Part shown: in pieces, positions 1 to 8,028 of the stretch | How the letters are laid out: each line of letters starts with the position of its first letter | Numbering within the stretch: position 1 is the first letter of the stretch | Origin: Nematostella vectensis | Lineage: Eukaryota > Cnidaria > Anthozoa > Actiniaria > Edwardsiidae | Length of the DNA stretch: 64,000 bases | NCBI RefSeq assembly: GCF_932526225.1 | Contig: NC_064034.1 | Span: forward strand, 64,501-128,500 | Reading direction: 5' to 3' | Position numbers and translations under genes: made by a program | Notes under the pieces: generated by a model | Database searches by the model: none | What the model was told of the DNA's origin: nothing | The model's input: the letters and a program-made list of their open reading frames with translations, nothing else

Positions 1-33
1 CTGTAATACGCTAAAGCGTAGTTCACGGGTTAA
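1..33. mobile_element. Right end of the same TTAA-flanked element, cut by the window start
   Basis: The window opens inside the element. Its hairpin (7-20), the TTCACGGG end (22-29) and the TTAA site (30-33) are present. Confidence 0.4.
7..20. repeat. 14-bp perfect palindrome/hairpin
   Basis: TACGCTAAAGCGTA can form a 5-bp stem with a TAAA loop. It lies just inside the right end of the miniature element and is intact in 30 of 32 copies. Unit 26 has TAAATCGTA and unit 32 has TAAGGCGTA. Confidence 0.75.
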
Positions 34-37
34 TGAA

Positions 38-217
38 GGTTTTGACATTTCAACCTTACATCCACATGAAAGTAATGCCTAATATCGAGTGCCCTACAGT
101 AAGTGTTTTGCAGTCAAGTTGTTTTCTTTTAGTAGGTAAAAAATTATTCTAAATAATAGTAATCATAGCTATGGTCACCACTTACACATATAGAACTTGT
201 AATGAAAAGAAAGAAAA
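38..217. other. Highly conserved AT-rich segment, no gene seen
   Basis: This stretch varies little between copies; in the first 120 bp I see only CATGGAAG (units 3, 21), CTAGAGTAAG (27, 29), GAAAGAAATG (30) and TTCATGGG (31, at its left border). It contains CTACAGTAAGTG at 94-105, which resembles a splice donor, but no exon context. No promoter, RNA or protein signal is convincing. Confidence 0.6.
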
Positions 218-233
218 AAAATATATATATACA
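218..233. repeat. TA microsatellite
   Basis: An A run followed by about six TA steps. Its length and form differ between units (for example AATTTATATATGC in B and E units), and it accounts for part of the unit length differences. Confidence 0.85.
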
Positions 234-365
234 GTCAAACAACAGAATTGCATGATAACCTTGAATATATTGAATAAAGGACTGCAAAAAAACATCTTTT
301 GTACTAGTTGCTTGAATTGACCCTTGGCTATTTTTAGCTGAATTCCCCTCCCCCTCTAAAAAAGA

Positions 366-385
366 AAATAATAATAATAATAATA
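366..385. repeat. AAT microsatellite
   Basis: Tandem AAT steps, about six here, four to eight in other units; unit 25 is interrupted (AATAGTAAT) and unit 32 is short (AATAATAACAG). Confidence 0.9.
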
Positions 386-796
386 GAACAAAACTAAAAA
401 GAAAACAAACACAACAGAGACCCCCACCAACAATTTTGATTTTTTTTACTTTCCTTTAAAAGGGGAGTGTCACGGTTAAGAGATTTGCAATAGCTCTAGA
501 GCCCTGACACAATGAACTTAAGTGAAATTCTAATACTGACTTATGAGCTTTTGGTACATTTGGGAGACTTTAAACAAAACAAAACAAATGACCACAAACT
601 GTCAATTAACATAGTTTTCAATATAATATTGCATATTATTTAATAAGGTATTCACAGCTTTTAAAAAGTTCAACTGTTTGTTGACACTTAAAAGCCTACA
701 ATAATCACTGACTCCAGACATGCGCAGTACTATGTTGCTGCCCCTTTAAAGTAAAATACAGCTTTACTTAGTCAGCGTAGACAAAATTGCGGATTT
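386..796. other. AT-rich segment without gene
   Basis: Holds a palindrome GCTCTAGAGC (493-502), an AAAC-rich run (573-588) and the GC-richer patch around CATGCGCAGTAC (719-730) followed by GCTGCCCCTTTAAAG. The patch contains a TGCGCA half-site similar to NRF1 motifs, but nothing else supports a promoter. Nothing further seen. Confidence 0.6.
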
Positions 797-830
797 TGTC
801 AATATTCTAATATGAAGATGTCAATATTCT
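797..830. repeat. Duplicated 12-mer
   Basis: TGTCAATATTCT occurs at 797-808 and again at 819-830, a start-to-start distance of 22 bp (about two helical turns). Both copies are kept in nearly all units; unit 22 has TGTCAGTATTCT in the second. A protein-binding pair is possible but not shown. Confidence 0.7.
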
Positions 831-933
831 CTCCCCTTACGTCTTTATTTCTATTTATTTTATGATTTTCACATGATACCAAAACAGCGTCTTTTTTCTT
901 CGCTAATTTGATGTCATGTACACAATAAAAGAG

Positions 934-977
934 ATGCGCCCGTGCGCATGGCGAGTCCCAAAGGGACCCAAGACGCC
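934..977 (+). other. Paired hairpins upstream of the RNA-like block
   Basis: ATGCGC-CCGT-GCGCAT (934-949) is a 6-bp stem with a 4-nt loop. It is followed at once by GGCG (950-953), GTCCC-AAA-GGGAC (955-967) and CGCC (974-977), a nested stem-loop. In many units the first stem has one mismatch (ATTCGC) and the second loop is CAA. In the Y units the first stem is disrupted. This could be the 5' part of the candidate RNA or simply a DNA-level palindrome cluster. Confidence 0.5.
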
Positions 978-1025
978 CAAATAGACCTCTATTTTTTGTC
1001 ATCCACAATCTCGGCGAGCTGTGCG

Positions 1026-1036
1026 TGGCGTAACCG
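1026..1036 (+). promoter_or_regulatory. A-box-like element
   Basis: TGGCGTAACCG fits all fixed positions of TRGYNNARNNG. It lies 204 bp before the B-box. Units 26 and 28 change the Y position (TGGAGTAACCG), and units 8 and 14 lose one base, so the element is not invariant. Confidence 0.35.
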
Positions 1037-1192
1037 TATTACAGGCCTGGGATCCTGGTTATTGTCCTCCACATTAATGCGCGGGTTGGGATAACCTTGC
1101 AAGAGTGTTGTACAGCATATTCGCTCGGAAATATCGGTGCTTGGGGCCTTCGGGTTCTTTACAGCCTTCCGTAAAAGTCTTGTGCTGCCATA

Positions 1193-1263
1193 CCGATTGG
1201 GTAATCCGTATGTATGGTTTCCGTTTTGTTCTTCAGACCGGGTTCGATCCCAGGCCAATGGGC
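1193..1263 (+). ncRNA. tRNA-like 3' segment (tRNA relic or SINE-type promoter)
   Basis: About 70 nt with tRNA-like layout. CCGATTGG (1194-1201) can pair with CCAATGGG (1257-1264, last base of the pair set uncertain) as an acceptor-like stem with one mismatch. TGGGTAATCCG (1198-1208) is a partial A-box match, 32 nt before the B-box GGTTCGATCCC (1241-1251), which is normal tRNA spacing. The T-arm-like stem CCGGG/CCCAG has one mismatch and a 6-nt loop where tRNAs have 7. No good anticodon stem is visible, so this is not a functional tRNA. It may be a tRNA-derived promoter or SINE fragment. It is an alternative reading of the 3' end of the larger candidate RNA. Confidence 0.35.
1241..1251 (+). 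promoter_or_regulatory. B-box-like element
   Basis: GGTTCGATCCC matches the Pol III B-box. It is unchanged in 30 of 32 units. Units 27 and 29 read GGTTCAATCCC, which still satisfies the looser consensus GWTCRANNC. Confidence 0.5.
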
Positions 1264-1273
1264 TTTTTTTTTT
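1264..1273 (+). terminator. T-run, candidate Pol III terminator
   Basis: Ten T residues follow directly after the B-box segment. All units keep at least seven T here (seven in B and E types, up to eleven in unit 11), more than the four or more usually enough for Pol III in animals. The run is also a simple homopolymer in AT-rich DNA, so it could be coincidental. Confidence 0.4.
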
Positions 1274-1918
1274 AATTCGTTTTTTTTCCTTTGTGCTGGA
1301 CCCCCTTAATCCTGATAGGTTTTGCGCAAAAATAATAAAAAAAAGTGAGTTTGCAAAATAAGCTTGCTAGATTTATTGATTATATGTATTCAATTTGTTC
1401 CTAGGAAGTTAACAAAAAACACAAAGCAAAGAGTTTGAGGAAGTAAACAAGTATGTGAACTTTAATGTTCTATTTGAAGGGGTGCATTTTGTACAGGAAA
1501 GCATACATAGAATGCTTAACTGGTGGAGAGGGAAGAGGTAAAAGTTTATTGAGCATAATTTCAACAATAGCAGGGGGAAGAGAGGGGCACTCTCTTCATA
1601 CAATATTGCAGTTGTTACCTATTATTAAATAAGTTTGTAACATGTCTTTGTTTATTAAGCAAGGTCTATTTATGAGACAAGCAAACTCAAGTAAGGCTGT
1701 TGAAATAACAGGTGAGTGTTAAAAGAAAAACAATTATCTGATTAGAAAACTACTGTAGATTCCTTTGCACCAAAATAAGAACAAACTTCATTTTGTTTGT
1801 TATTTATGAGGAACGAGATGAGATATACAAAGCCATAAAGAAATATGTATTGCTCATCTAAATTATACAAGTAAATGATAATATTAAAAAAGAACTACTG
1901 TAAGTAATTAGAGTGGTT
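1274..1918. other. AT-rich 3' half of the unit, no gene
   Basis: Contains a 12-bp perfect palindrome TTTTGCGCAAAA (1320-1331) and donor-like CAGGTGAGT (1709-1717) and GTAAGT (1900-1905). There is no paired acceptor or coding sequence. Most A-to-G subtype differences and three of the four hybrid switch points fall here. The minus-strand open frame of 64 codons (1409-1603) begins at TTG, not ATG, and I do not regard it as a gene. Confidence 0.6.
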
Positions 1919-1922
1919 TTCA

Positions 1923-2043
1923 TTAACCCGTGAAACAAAGTGTGATAGTTAAACGGTAATAGTTAGAAAAAAAAACACAAAAAAGAACAATAGAATCAGA
2001 TCACCACAAAGTGTAATACGCTAAAGCGTAGTTCACGGGTTAA
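1923..2043. mobile_element. Candidate 113-bp TTAA-flanked miniature element (piggyBac-like MITE)
   Basis: The sequence TTAA (1923-1926) is followed by CCCGTGAA (1927-1934), and TTCACGGG (2032-2039) is followed by TTAA (2040-2043). CCC...GGG ends inside duplicated TTAA sites are the hallmark of piggyBac-type insertions. The inner 97 bp are A-rich and non-coding. The inverted repeats are only 8 bp, or 14-16 bp if the symmetrical flanks CATTAA/TTAATG are counted. The element recurs at every unit junction; its right end lies 28 bp after each listed unit start. Units 26, 28 and 30 have CCGGTGAA at the left end and unit 31 begins with TTCATGGG at the right end. The alternative is a 1.9-kb element between the same repeats, or just a cruciform-forming palindrome. 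Confidence 0.4.
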
Positions 2044-4008
2044 TGAAGGTTTTGACATTTCAACCTTACATCCACATGAAAGTAATGCCTAATATCGAGT
2101 GCCCTACAGTAAGTGTTTTGCAGTCAAGTTGTTTTCTGTTAGTAGGTAAAAAATTATTCTAAATAATAGTAATCATAGCTATGGTCACCACTTACAGATA
2201 TAGCACTTGTAATGAAAAGAAAGAAAAAATTTATATATGCAGTCAAACAACAGAATTACATGATAACCTTGAATATATTGAATAAAGGACTGCAAAAAAA
2301 CATCTTTTGTACTAGTTGCTTGAATTGACCCTTGGCTATTTTTAGCTGAATTCCCCTCACCCTCTAAAAAAGAAAATAATAATAATAATAGAACAAAACT
2401 AAAAATAAAACAAACACAACAGAGACCCCCGACTAACAATTTTGATTTTTTTTTACACTCCTTTAAAGGGGGAGTGTCATGTTTAAGAGATTTGCAATAG
2501 CTCTAGAGCCCTGACACAATGAACTTCAGTGAAATTCTAATACTGACTTATGAGCTTTTGGTACATGTGGGAGACTTTAAACAAAACAAAAATAAAATGA
2601 CTACAAACTGTCCATTAACATAGTTTTCAATAAAATATTGCATATTATTTAATAAGGTATTGACAGCTTTTAAAAAGTTCAACTGTTTGTAGACACTTAA
2701 AAGCCTACAATAAACACTGACTCCAGACGTGCGCAGTACTATGCTGCTGCCCCTTTAAAGTAAAATACAGCTTTACTTAGTAAGCGTAGACAATATTGCG
2801 GATTTTGTCAATATTCTAATATGAATATGTCAATATTCTCCCCCCTTACGTCTTTATTTCTATTTATTTTATGCTTTTCACATGATACCAAAACAGCGTC
2901 TTTTTTCTTCGCTAATTTGATGTCATGTTCACAATAAAAGAGATTCGCCCGTGCGCATGGCGAGTCCCCAAGGGACCCAAGACGCCCAAATAGACCTCTA
3001 TTTTTTGTCATCCACAATCTCGGCGAGCTGTGCGTGGCGTAACCGTATTACAGGCCTGGGATCCTGGTTATTGTCCTCCCCATTAATGCGCGGGTTGGGA
3101 TAACCTTGCAAGAGTGTTGTACAGCATATTCGCTCGGAAATATCGGTGCTTGGGGCCTTCGGGTTCTTTACAGCCTTCCGTAAAAGCCTTGTGCTGCCAT
3201 ACCGATTGGGTAATCCGTATGTATGGTTTCCGTTTTGTTCTTCAGACCGGGTTCGATCCCAGGCCAATGGGCTTTTTTTATTCGTTTTCTTTCTTTGTGC
3301 TTGACCCCCCTAATCCTGATTGGTTTTGCGCAAAAATAATAAAAAAAAGTGAGTTTGCAAAATAAGCTTGCTAGTTTATTGATTATATGTATTCAATTTG
3401 TTCCTAGGAAGTTAACAAAAAACACAAAGCAAAGAGTTTGAGGAAGTAAACAAGTATGTGAACTTTAATGTTCTATTTGAAGGGGCGCATTTTGTACAGG
3501 GAAGCATACATAGAATGCTTAACTGGTGGAGAGGGGAGAGGTAACAGTTTATTGAGCATAATGTCAACAATAGCAGGGGGAAGGGAGGGGCACTCTCTTC
3601 ATACAATATTGCAGTTGTTACCTATTATTAAATAAGTTTGTAACATGTCTTTGTTTATTAAGCAAGGTCTATTTCTGAGACAAGCAAACTCAAGTAAGAG
3701 CTGTTGAAATAACAGGTGAGTGTTAAAAAAAACAATTATCTGATTAGAAAACTACTGTAGATTCCTTTGCACCAAAATAAGAACAAACTTCATTTTGTTT
3801 GTTATTTATGAGGAACGAGATGAGCTCTACAAAGCCATAAAGAAATATGTATTGCTCATCTAAATTATACAAGTAAATAATAATATTAAAAAGGAATTAC
3901 TGTAAGTAATTAGAGTGGTTTTTATTAACCCGTGAAACAAAGTGTCATAGTTAAACGGTAATAGTTAGTAAAACACAAAAAAGAACAATAGAATCAGATC
4001 ACAACAAA
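2011..4008. repeat. Unit 2, subtype B
   Basis: Subtype B marks: a perfect ACACTCC/GGAGTGT inverted repeat (2455-2477), GTTTGTAGACAC, a T7 run without the following TAA, AACAGTTTATTG and CATAATGTC in the right half, and GTGTCATAGTT near the end. Candidate RNA block 3035-3272. I noticed no difference from unit 20. Confidence 0.95.
2455..2477. repeat. Subtype B/E inverted repeat
   Basis: ACACTCC and GGAGTGT are perfect 7-bp complements around TTTAAAGGG. The inverted repeat is perfect in B and E units (and hybrids 5 and 12). Other units read ACTTTCC on the left arm and lose most pairing. Confidence 0.7.
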
Positions 4009-6012
4009 GTGTAATACGCTAAAGCGTAGTTCACGGGTTAATGAAGGTTTTGACATTTCAACCTTACATCCACATGGAAGTAATGCCTAATATCGAGTGC
4101 CCTACAGTAAGTGTTTTGCAGTCAAGTTGTTTTCTTTTAGTAGGTAAAAAATTATTTTAATAATAGTAATCATAGCTATGGTCACCACTTACACATATAG
4201 AACTTGTAATGAAAAGAAAGAAAAAAAATATATATATGCAGTCAAACAACAGAATTGCATGATAACCTTGAATATATTGAATAAAGGACTGCAAAAAAAC
4301 ATCTTTTGTACTAGTTGCTTGAATTGACCCTTGGCTATTTTTAGCTGAATTCCCCTCCCCCTCTAAAAAAGAAAATAATAATAATAATAATAGAACAAAA
4401 CTAAAAAGAAAACAAACACAACAGAGACCCCCACCAACAATTTTGATTTTTTTTACTTTCCTTTAAAGGGGGAGTGTCATGTTTAAGAGATTTGCAATAG
4501 CTCTAGAGCCCTGACACAATGAACTTCAGTGAAATTCTAATACTGACTTATGAGCTTTTGGTACATGTGGGAGACTTTAAACAAAACAAAACAAATGACC
4601 ACAAACTGTCAATTAACATAGTTTTCAATATAATATTGCATATTATTTAATAAGGTATTCACAGCTTTTAAAAAGTTCAACTGTTTGTTGACACTTAAAA
4701 GCCTACAATAATCACTGACTCCAGACATGCGCAGTACTATGCTGCTGCCCCTTTAAAGTAAAATACAGCTTTACTTAGTCAGCGTAGACAATATTGCGGA
4801 TTTTGTCAATATTCTAATATGAATATGTCAATATTCTCTCCCCTTACGTCTTTATTGCTATTTATTCTATGATTTTCTTATGATACCAAAACAGCGTCTT
4901 TTTTCTTCGCTAATTTGATGTCATGTACACAATAAAAGAGATTCGCCCGTGCGCATGGCGAGTCCCCAAGGGACCCAAGACGCCCAAATAGACCTCTATT
5001 TTTTGTCATCCACAATCTCGGCGAGCTGTGCGTGGCGTAACCGTATTACAGGCCTGGGATCCTGGTTATTGTCCTCCCCATTAATTTGCGGGTTGGGATA
5101 ACCTTGCAAGAGTGTTGTACAGCATATTCGCTCGGAAATATCGGTGCTTGGGGCCTTCGGGTTCTTTACAGCCTTCCGTAAAAGCCTTGTGCTGCCATAC
5201 CGATTGGGTAATCCGTATGTATGGTTTCCGTTTTGTTCTTCAGACCGGGTTCGATCCCAGGCCAATGGGCTTTTTTTTTTAATTCGTTTTGTTTCCTTTG
5301 TGCTGGACCCCATTAATCCTGATAGGTTTTGCGCAAAAATAATAAAAAAAAGTGAGTTTGCAAAATAAGCTTGCTAGATTTATTGATTATATGTATTCAA
5401 TTTGTTCCTAGGAAGTTAACAAAAAACACAAAGCAAAGAGTTTGAGGAAGTAAACAAGTATGTGAACTTTAATGTTCTATTTGAAGGGGTGCATTTTGTA
5501 CAGGGAAGCATACATAGAATGTTTAACTGGTGGAGAGGGAAGAGGTAAAAGTTTATTGAGCATAATTTCAACAATAGCAGGGGGAAGAGAGGGGCACTCT
5601 CTTCATACAATATTGCAGTTGTTACCTATTATTAAATAAGTTTGTAACATGTCTTTGTTTATTAAGCAAGGTCTATTTCTGAGATAAGCAAACTCAAGTA
5701 AGAGCTGTTGAAATAACAGGTGAGTGTTAAAAAAAACAATTATCTGATTAGAAAACTAATGTAGATTCCTTTGCATCAAAATAAGAACAAACTTCATTTT
5801 GTTTGTTATTTATGAGGAACGAGATGAGCTCTACAAGGCCAAGAAGAAATATGTATTGCTCATCTAAATTATACAAGTAAATAATAATATTAAAAAGGAA
5901 TTACTGTAAGTAATTAGAGTGGTTTTTATTAACCCGTGAAACAAAGTGTGATAGTTAAACGGTAATAGTTAGTAAAACACAAAAAAGAACAATAGAATCA
6001 GATCACAACAAA
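4009..6012. repeat. Unit 3, subtype C with a D-like patch
   Basis: C marks: CATGGAAG near the start, AATTTGCGGG and ACCCCATTAAT around the RNA-like block, GAATGTTTA, and ACTAATGTAG near the end. The segment 4660-4880 instead matches subtype D (TATTGCTATTTATTCTATG, TTCTTATG). Unit 21 has the same C marks without this patch. Candidate RNA block 5033-5270. Confidence 0.93.
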
Positions 6013-8028
6013 GTGTAATACGCTAAAGCGTAGTTCACGGGTTAATGAAGGTTTTGACATTTCAACCTTACATCCACATGAAAGTAATGCCTAATATCGA
6101 GTGCCCTACAGTAAGTGTTTTGCAGTCAAGTTGTTTTCTTTTAGTAGGTAAAAAATTATTTTAATAATAGTAATCATAGCTATGGTCACCACTTACACAT
6201 ATAGAACTTGTAATGAAAAGAAAGAAAAAAATATATATATATATGCAGTCAAACAACAGAATTGCATGATAACCTTGAATATATTGAATAAAGGACTGCA
6301 AAAAAACATCTTTTGTACTATTTGCTTGAATTGACCCTTGGCTATTTTTAGCTGAATTCCCCTCCCCCTCTAAAAAAGAAAATAATAATAATAATAATAA
6401 TAGAACAAAACTAAAAAGAAAACAAACACAACAGAGACCCCCACCAACAATTTTGATTATTTTTACTTTCCTTTAAAAGGGGAGTGTCACGGTTAAGAGA
6501 TTTGCAATAGCTCTAGAGCCCTGACACAATGAACTTAAGTGAAATTCTAATACTGACTTATGAGCTTTTGGTACATGTGGGAGACTTTAAACAAAACAAA
6601 ACAAATGACCACAAACTGTCAATTAACATAGTTTTCAATATAATATTGCATATTATTTAATAAGGTATTCACAGCTTTTAAAAAGTTCAACTGTTTGTTG
6701 ACACTTAAAAGCCTACAATAATCACTGACTCCAGACATGCGCAGTACTATGCTGCTGCCCCTTTAAAGTAAAATACAGCTTTACTTAGTCAGCGTAGACA
6801 ATATTGCGGATTTTGTCAATATTCTAATATGAATATGTCAATATTCTCTCCCCTTACGTCTTTATTGCTATTTATTCTATGATTTTCTTATGATACCAAA
6901 ACAGCGTCTTTTTTCTTCGCTAATTTGATGTCATGTACACAATAAAAGAGATTCGCCCGTGCGCATGGCGAGTCCCCAAGGGACCCAAGACGCCCAAATA
7001 GACCTCTATTTTTTGTCATCCACAATCTCGGCGAGCTGTGCGTGGCGTAACCGTATTACAGGCCTGGGATCCTGGTTATTGTCCTCCCCATTAATGCGCG
7101 GGTTGGGATAACCTTGCAAGAGTGTTGTACAGCATATTCGCTCGGAAATATCGGTGCTTGGGGCCTTCGGGTTCTTTACAGCCTTCCGTAAAAGTCTTGT
7201 GCTGCCATACCGATTGGGTAATCCGTATGTATGGTTTCCGTTTTGTTCTTCAGACCGGGTTCGATCCCAGGCCAATGGGCTTTTTTTTTTAATTCGTTTT
7301 TTTTCCTTTGTGCTGGACCCCCTTAATCCTGATAGGTTTTGCGCAAAAATAAAAAAAAAAAGTGAGTTTGCAAAATAAGCTTGCTAGATTTATTGATTAT
7401 ATGTATTCAATTTGTTCCTAGGAAGTTAACAAAAAACACAAAGCAAAGAGTTTGAGGAGGTAAACAAGTATGTGAACTTTAATGTTCTATTTGAAGGGGT
7501 GCATTTTGTACAGGGAAGCATACATAGAATGCTTAACTGGTGGAGAGGGAAGAGGTAAAAGTTTATTGAGCATAATTTCAACAATAGCAGGGGGAAGAGA
7601 GGGGCACTCTCTTCATACAATATTGCAGTTGTTACCTATTATTAAATAAGTTTGTAACATGTCTTTGTTTATTAAGCAAGGTCTATTTATGAGACAAGCA
7701 AACTCAAGTAAGGCTGTTGAAATAACAGGTGAGTGTTAAAAGAAAAACAATTATCTGATTAGAAAACTACTGTAGATTCCTTTGCACCAAAATAAGAACA
7801 AACTTCATTTTGTTTGTTATTTATGAGGAACGAGATGAGATATACAAAGCCATAAAGAAATATGTATTGCTCATCTAAATTATACGAGTAAATGATAATA
7901 TTAAAAAAGAACTACTGTAAGTAATTAGAGTGGTTTTCATTAACCCGTGAAACAAAGTGTGATAGTTAAACGGTAATAGTTAGAAAAAAAAAACACAAAA
8001 AAGAACAATAGAATCAGATCAACACAAA
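6013..8028. repeat. Unit 4, subtype D
   Basis: D marks: GATTATTTTTAC, an A11 run before GTGAGTTTGC, GAGGAGGTAAAC, TATACGAGTAAATG, and GATCAACACAAAG at the end. At 2016 bp it shares the longest length with unit 13. Candidate RNA block 7043-7280. Confidence 0.94.

Larger units (their letters stand above)
1026..1273 (+). ncRNA. Candidate Pol III-type structured RNA (family not recognised)
   Basis: This GC-richer block is present in all 32 units. Seen in the sequence: TGGCGTAACCG (1026-1036) fits the A-box consensus TRGYNNARNNG; GGTTCGATCCC (1241-1251) fits the B-box; a T10 run starts at 1264. A perfect 11-bp helix can form between GGCCTGGGATC (1044-1054) and GATCCCAGGCC (1246-1256), closing a domain of about 213 nt. 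Inside it are GGTT/AACC (1084-1087/1093-1096), ATCGGT/ACCGAT (1133-1138/1192-1197), a GGGCC-UUCG-GGUUC hairpin (1144-1157) and TTTAC/GTAAA (1158-1162/1171-1175). These are all nested. G-U pairs and the UUCG loop favour the plus strand. I compared it by eye with 7SL, RNase P/MRP, Y, vault and 5S RNAs and found no match. The A-to-B-box distance is long for a tRNA gene. Transcription is inferred only; a dead tRNA-derived relic is the main alternative. Confidence 0.4.
1..2010. repeat. Unit 1, subtype A
   Basis: Reference copy for the sub-features described below. Subtype A marks: CTCCACATT in the RNA-like block, GTCCCAAAGGGAC hairpin, ACATTTGGG, and ACAGGAAAGC in the right half. Candidate RNA block 1026-1263, T run from 1264. 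It appears nearly identical to unit 19, which lies 36,108 bp downstream. Confidence 0.95.

Noticed and set aside
94-105. Splice-donor-like CTACAGTAAGTG, considered as a spliced-leader RNA gene
   Set aside because: Several donor-like sites occur per unit. No convincing Sm site plus hairpin arrangement or known leader sequence follows.
273-278. AATAAA polyadenylation signal
   Set aside because: A single hexamer in AT-rich DNA with no upstream gene is expected by chance.
1035-1043. CCGTATTAC, resembling the nonanucleotide of rolling-circle virus origins
   Set aside because: It is not in the loop of an inverted repeat and no replication-initiator gene is present.
989-1258. Minus-strand 89-codon open frame recurring in nearly every unit
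   Set aside because: It starts at TTG, not ATG. Its first residues (W-D-R-T-R) are just the antisense of the B-box. Differences between copies are mostly amino-acid changing, units 8 and 14 are frameshifted and units 27 and 29 lack it. I see no protein family.
1409-1603. 64-codon minus-strand hydrophobic frame kept in all units, even through a 6-bp deletion in unit 31
   Set aside because: It starts at TTG. Nearly all differences between copies change the amino acid, with very few synonymous ones, which argues against selection on a protein.
1-2010. Hammerhead ribozyme, common in some animal satellites
   Set aside because: No CTGANGA core with a matching GAAA element was found on either strand of the unit.
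2185-2439. 84-codon minus-strand frame in B and E units
   Set aside because: It reads through the AAT microsatellite, starts at TTG and is absent from the other subtypes.
3114-3365. Plus-strand frames of 74-99 codons over the GC-richer block
   Set aside because: They lie on the candidate RNA, shift frame with T-run length between copies, and match no family.
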